Below are positions 5,030 to 7,239 of a DNA stretch of 7,239 nucleotides, piece after piece. The position numbers and the translations under genes are program-made. Position 1 is the stretch's first letter. Each line of letters begins with the position of its first letter. A model generated the notes under the pieces. It had not been told where the DNA came from, searched no databases, and worked only from the letters and a program-made list of their open reading frames with translations. Origin of the DNA: Thermococcus sp. (GTDB lineage Archaea > Methanobacteriota_B > Thermococci > Thermococcales > Thermococcaceae); NCBI GenBank assembly GCA_015522395.1, contig WAMH01000242.1, positions 1 to 7,239 on the forward strand, given 5' to 3'.

Positions 5030-5737
5030 TCACTCAACCTGGAAGTTCGCTGACATCTCCCTGCCAACGATTATGCCGTAGCGCTCGATGTCCTCGGGTT
5101 TGACTGCGACGCGGTTGGTGTTGTAGAGTGCGTTGAGCACAGCTTTGGCGAAGTTGACGGTCGTTCTGGTCTCACCGAGGGTCTGGGACCAGACGTCCTG
5201 GACGCCCGCTAAGCTCAGTATCTTCTTGCCGACGTCACCGATGACCAGTCCAAGGCCGCGCGGTCCCGGCATGAGCTTGACGCGAACACTGCCCTCCTTA
5301 CCCTCAACGGCGAAGGGAATCGAGTGAGGTCTTCTACAGCGGCACTCCCAGCTTCCACAGCCGCGCTTGATCTCGATGATGTTCATCTTGGCGTAGTTTA
5401 TGGCCTTCCTGATGGCTATTCCGACCTCCTTGCCGTGGCCGATTCCGAGGCCGACGTAGCCGTCCCTGTTGCCAACTGCCGCGAGAACCCTGAAGCGGAT
5501 CCTCCTTCCGCTGTCGGTCATTCTGACGGTGAGGGCTATGTCAAGAACTTCCTGGTTCTCCCTGAGGTTGACCTCCGGAAGGAGGACGTCGACGATCTCA
5601 GGCTCCTTTATCTGGTAGCCCTTCCTGAATATCTCGTGAATGTCAGTTATCTGGCCCTCCTTGACGAGCTTGCCGAGCTTGGTCCTCGGCTCCCACTCCT
5701 CAAGAACGCGCTGGGCCATCTCTCTCGGGTCGCTCAT
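5030..5737 (-). CDS. rps5: Small ribosomal subunit protein uS5 (S5)
   Basis: A 235-residue uS5 of archaeal size, and the only 30S protein in the window. S5 sits near the mRNA entry and decoding region and contributes to accuracy. After an archaeal N-terminal extension (1-47), the double-stranded-RNA-binding-like domain spans about 48-111, with the loop VLAAVGNRDGYVGLGIGHGKE at 85-104 (the classic S5 signature). The C-terminal domain includes MPGPRGLGLVIGDVGKKI (156-173) and DVWSQTLGETRT (181-192). A Cys/His cluster is seen between the domains: C127, C132, C134 and H138. The ATG overlaps the rpl18 stop as ATGA, which suggests coupled translation; a purine-rich GAGGGGGCGAGAGA precedes it. The gap to rpl30 is 11 bases. 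Confidence 0.96.
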   Translation of the reverse strand: MSDPREMAQRVLEEWEPRTKLGKLVKEGQITDIHEIFRKGYQIKEPEIVDVLLPEVNLRENQEVLDIALTVRMTDSGRRIRFRVLAAVGNRDGYVGLGIGHGKEVGIAIRKAINYAKMNIIEIKRGCGSWECRCRRPHSIPFAVEGKEGSVRVKLMPGPRGLGLVIGDVGKKILSLAGVQDVWSQTLGETRTTVNFAKAVLNALYNTNRVAVKPEDIERYGIIVGREMSANFQVE

Positions 5738-6336
5738 TCTCTCGCCCCCTCAAACTTCTCGATTATCTTGGCCTTAACCTCTTCAAAGTGCTCGGGGAGC
5801 TTCTCAGGCTCGAGGCCCCTCACGAGATAACCGCCGAACTGCTTCCTGTAGGCTGCCTCATCCTCCTTGAGGGCCTTGGCGTAGTTGGCAACGTGCTCGC
5901 CGTTTATCCTGTAGTCCTCAGGGTAGATCTCCTCGCTGTGCGGGACGTTCAGTCCGGCATCAACGGCGCCCTTGAGGACCGCGAAGATTGAGCTTCCTCT
6001 CGTTGGCGGGTGGAGGCCTATGTCGAGGATGGCCTCCTCTATTCCAGCCTTCTTGGCCTTGTAGCCGATGAGGAGACCGAGCAGGTAAGCGCTCGGCGTG
6101 TTTCCGCCGTGGCCCTTCCAGCCGAAGTCCCTCATAAGCTCCCTGGTGTGAGCGGAAACGATCGTCTTATCTCCTTTGGGGTCGTAGACGACTATCTGGG
6201 CTATGTGGTGGTTGAGGGTCTTCCTCACGACAAGCCTGGGCTTGCCAGACTTGAGGAGGGCGAGCCTCTTGTGATAGTTAGTCTTACCCTCTCTTCTCCT
6301 CCTGAACGGAACCCTATACCTCGGTCCGTGTGCCAT
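5734..6336 (-). CDS. rpl18: Large ribosomal subunit protein uL18 (L18, archaeal type)
   Basis: A 200-residue archaeal uL18, longer than the bacterial form (about 120 residues) and close to eukaryotic L5. It binds 5S rRNA and docks it, with uL5, into the central protuberance of the 50S subunit. The basic N-terminus MAHGPRYRVPFRRRREGKTNYHKR is followed by the uL18 core (about 30-130) containing the RLVVRKT strand, AHTRELMRDFGWKG, and the LDIGLHPPTRGSS segment (about 104-116). The acidic-basic C-terminal helix is an archaeal/eukaryotic addition. A GTG three codons upstream (6343-6345) is in frame, but the ATG at 6334-6336 has a perfect GAGGTGA 5 bases ahead and gives the usual MAHGPRYR start. 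The gap from rpl19e is 10 bases. Its TGA overlaps the rps5 start (ATGA). Confidence 0.95.
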   Translation of the reverse strand: MAHGPRYRVPFRRRREGKTNYHKRLALLKSGKPRLVVRKTLNHHIAQIVVYDPKGDKTIVSAHTRELMRDFGWKGHGGNTPSAYLLGLLIGYKAKKAGIEEAILDIGLHPPTRGSSIFAVLKGAVDAGLNVPHSEEIYPEDYRINGEHVANYAKALKEDEAAYRKQFGGYLVRGLEPEKLPEHFEEVKAKIIEKFEGARE

Positions 6337-6341
6337 CTCTC

Positions 6342-6348
6342 TCACCTC
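6342..6348 (-). promoter_or_regulatory. Ribosome-binding site that decides the rpl18 start
   Basis: GAGGTGA includes two bases of the rpl19e stop and lies 5 bases before the ATG at 6336. The in-frame GTG at 6345 falls inside this site, so the ATG giving MAHGPRYR is preferred. Confidence 0.8.
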
Positions 6349-6793
6349 ACTCCTTCAAGATGTCGTGCTCCTGCATGAACATGTAGAGCTGCCTCTTGTT
6401 CTTGAACTGGCCGCCCTTAGCACGTATGTAGAGCCTCCTGTAGGTGTGCTCGTCGAGCTTGCCCTCGGCCTTGAGCTTCCTAAGTTCCTTCCTCAAAGCC
6501 CTTATGGTCATCATCCAGCGCTCTTTCTTGCCCATCCTGGCGGTTTTCTTACCCTTCCTGCTTCCTGGGCCCCTGTGGCGACCCTTCTTCCTGGCCTCCT
6601 GAAAGGCCCTTGCCCTGGCCCTGCTCTGACCCTTAACGGGCTTCTTCTTTATAACGCCATCGTGAATGAGCCTCTTGACGTCCTCGCGGGTTATAGCAGA
6701 GGCAACCTTATCAATCTTCTCCGGGTCTATCCAGACCCTGTTCTCACCACATTTCAAAAGGTCAGCGGCAATCCTTCTCTGCATCTTGAGCAT
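6347..6793 (-). CDS. rpl19e: Large ribosomal subunit protein eL19 (L19e)
   Basis: A 148-residue eL19, the archaeal/eukaryotic 50S protein that contacts 23S rRNA and takes part in an inter-subunit bridge. The N-terminal globular part contains MQRRIAADLLKCGENR (residues 4-19) and WIDPEKI. A strongly basic middle segment (about 49-92, with the GQSRARAR and GRHRGPGSRKG runs) is followed by a long charged helix to residue 148. The reading frame is open for three more codons to a GTG at 6800-6802, but I chose the ATG at 6791-6793. A perfect GAGGTGA ends 5 bases before that ATG, whereas the GTG lies inside the ribosome-binding site, and family members usually begin near MLKMQRR. The gap to the rpl32e stop is 10 bases. 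Confidence 0.95.
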   Translation of the reverse strand: MLKMQRRIAADLLKCGENRVWIDPEKIDKVASAITREDVKRLIHDGVIKKKPVKGQSRARARAFQEARKKGRHRGPGSRKGKKTARMGKKERWMMTIRALRKELRKLKAEGKLDEHTYRRLYIRAKGGQFKNKRQLYMFMQEHDILKE

Positions 6794-6798
6794 GAGCC

Positions 6799-6805
6799 TC
6801 ACCTC
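6799..6805 (-). promoter_or_regulatory. Ribosome-binding site that decides the rpl19e start
   Basis: GAGGTGA, fully complementary to the archaeal 16S rRNA 3' end, includes two bases of the rpl32e TGA stop and ends 5 bases before the ATG at 6793. The alternative upstream GTG overlaps this site and has no site of its own. Confidence 0.8.
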
Positions 6806-7184
6806 ACGGGTTGAGTACCTTAACGCCGAGCTCCTTTGCCCTGGCGAGTATGGCTTCTCTCTTCCTGGCGCCGACGGTTCTCGCTATCCTCGCCGCCTGC
6901 CTGCTCGGGTCGATGGCCTCTATCTCCCTGACGTTGTGGACGAGAACCTCCTCATAGCCGCTCGGGTGAAGACCGCGAACGGCCCTGGGTGAACTCCAGC
7001 CAATGCTCGGTGACCTTGCCTTGCCCTTCTTCTTGAGCCTCATCTTGCTGTCGATTCCCTTTGGTCTTCTCCACTTCGGGTTGTTCTTGAACTTCGGATA
7101 GCGCCACCACTCCTGGCGAAGGAAGCGGGGCTTCTTCCTCTTGATCCTGGCCCTTATCTTAAGGAGTCTCGCCTTCTCGTTCAT
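6804..7184 (-). CDS. rpl32e: Large ribosomal subunit protein eL32 (L32e)
   Basis: A 126-residue, very basic protein that looks full length for archaeal eL32, a family absent from bacteria. It is a structural 50S protein that binds 23S rRNA. Visible features are a Lys/Arg-rich N-terminus (residues 8-60), the conserved WRRPKGIDSKMR block at about residues 38-49, and a compact C-terminal part (about 75-126) with the VHN and IDPSRQAARIARTVG stretches typical of the family. The ATG start is supported by a GAGGTGTGAG ribosome-binding site that overlaps the rpl6 stop codon; the gap to rpl6 is 10 bases. It is co-transcribed with rpl6 upstream and rpl19e downstream. Nothing looks damaged or unusual. 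Confidence 0.95.
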   Translation of the reverse strand: MNEKARLLKIRARIKRKKPRFLRQEWWRYPKFKNNPKWRRPKGIDSKMRLKKKGKARSPSIGWSSPRAVRGLHPSGYEEVLVHNVREIEAIDPSRQAARIARTVGARKREAILARAKELGVKVLNP

Positions 7185-7194
7185 TTCTCACACC

Positions 7195-7239
7195 TCAGAA
7201 CTTTATCGGCTTGCCAGCCTTCTCAACGATGTAAACTCC
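7195..7239 (-). CDS. rpl6: Large ribosomal subunit protein uL6, C-terminal end only (5' part outside window)
   Basis: Only the last 14 codons and a TGA stop are present. They read GVYIVEKAGKPIKF, which fits the basic, glycine-containing C-terminus of archaeal L6. uL6 binds 23S rRNA near the sarcin-ricin loop and the factor-binding site of the 50S subunit. The assignment rests mainly on position: in archaeal spc-type operons rpl6 directly precedes rpl32e, and here the frame ends 10 bases before the rpl32e start. The TGA is fused to the following ribosome-binding site (TGAGGTG). The tail alone is too short for an independent identification. Confidence 0.75.
   Translation of the reverse strand, partial: GVYIVEKAGKPIKF

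Noticed and set aside
5324..6378. Several plus-strand open frames opposite rps5, rpl18 and rpl19e
   Set aside because: All mirror conserved ribosomal protein genes in the opposite frame and lack any recognisable protein features.

Overview
This window is the distal half of an archaeal 'spc-type' ribosomal protein operon together with its conserved downstream genes. All genes lie on the minus strand, so the biological reading direction runs from base 7239 down to base 1. The likely source is a hyperthermophilic euryarchaeon of the order Thermococcales, most likely a moderately GC-rich Thermococcus. The reasons are archaeal/eukaryotic-only ribosomal proteins (eL32, eL19, eL34, eL14), archaeal-type adenylate and cytidylate kinases, archaeal SecY, strong GAGGTGA ribosome-binding sites and TATA-like promoters. 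The genus is inferred from remembered protein families, not from a search.

Layout in transcription order: the last codons of rpl6 (uL6); rpl32e; rpl19e; rpl18 (uL18); rps5 (uS5); rpl30 (uL30); rpl15 (uL15); secY; then, after a 76-base spacer with a T-rich tract and a TATA-like box, adkA; a DUF106/Oxa1-superfamily membrane protein; after a 41-base spacer, rpl34e; cmk; rpl14e. A 160-base non-coding stretch follows, which opens with a perfect hairpin at the rpl14e stop codon. The window ends with the first 31 codons of an independently promoted HicB-like (UPF0150) small protein, cut off by the window edge.

The genes serve ribosome building (large-subunit proteins plus S5), membrane insertion of nascent chains (SecY and the DUF106 protein) and nucleotide supply (AdkA for AMP/ADP, Cmk for CMP/CDP). 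Spacing is very tight. Several ribosomal junctions share one design in which the TGA stop codon is itself part of the Shine-Dalgarno sequence of the next gene, with the next ATG 10-11 bases later. This suggests translational coupling and also settles several start codons.

Most of the window is ordinary, highly conserved core genome, and I see no convincing new multi-gene system. The points most worth a second look are the HicB-like gene directly after rpl14e, the stop-codon hairpin there, the uniform stop/Shine-Dalgarno junctions, the lysine-less P-loop of Cmk, and the candidate internal promoters that may split the cluster into sub-operons.
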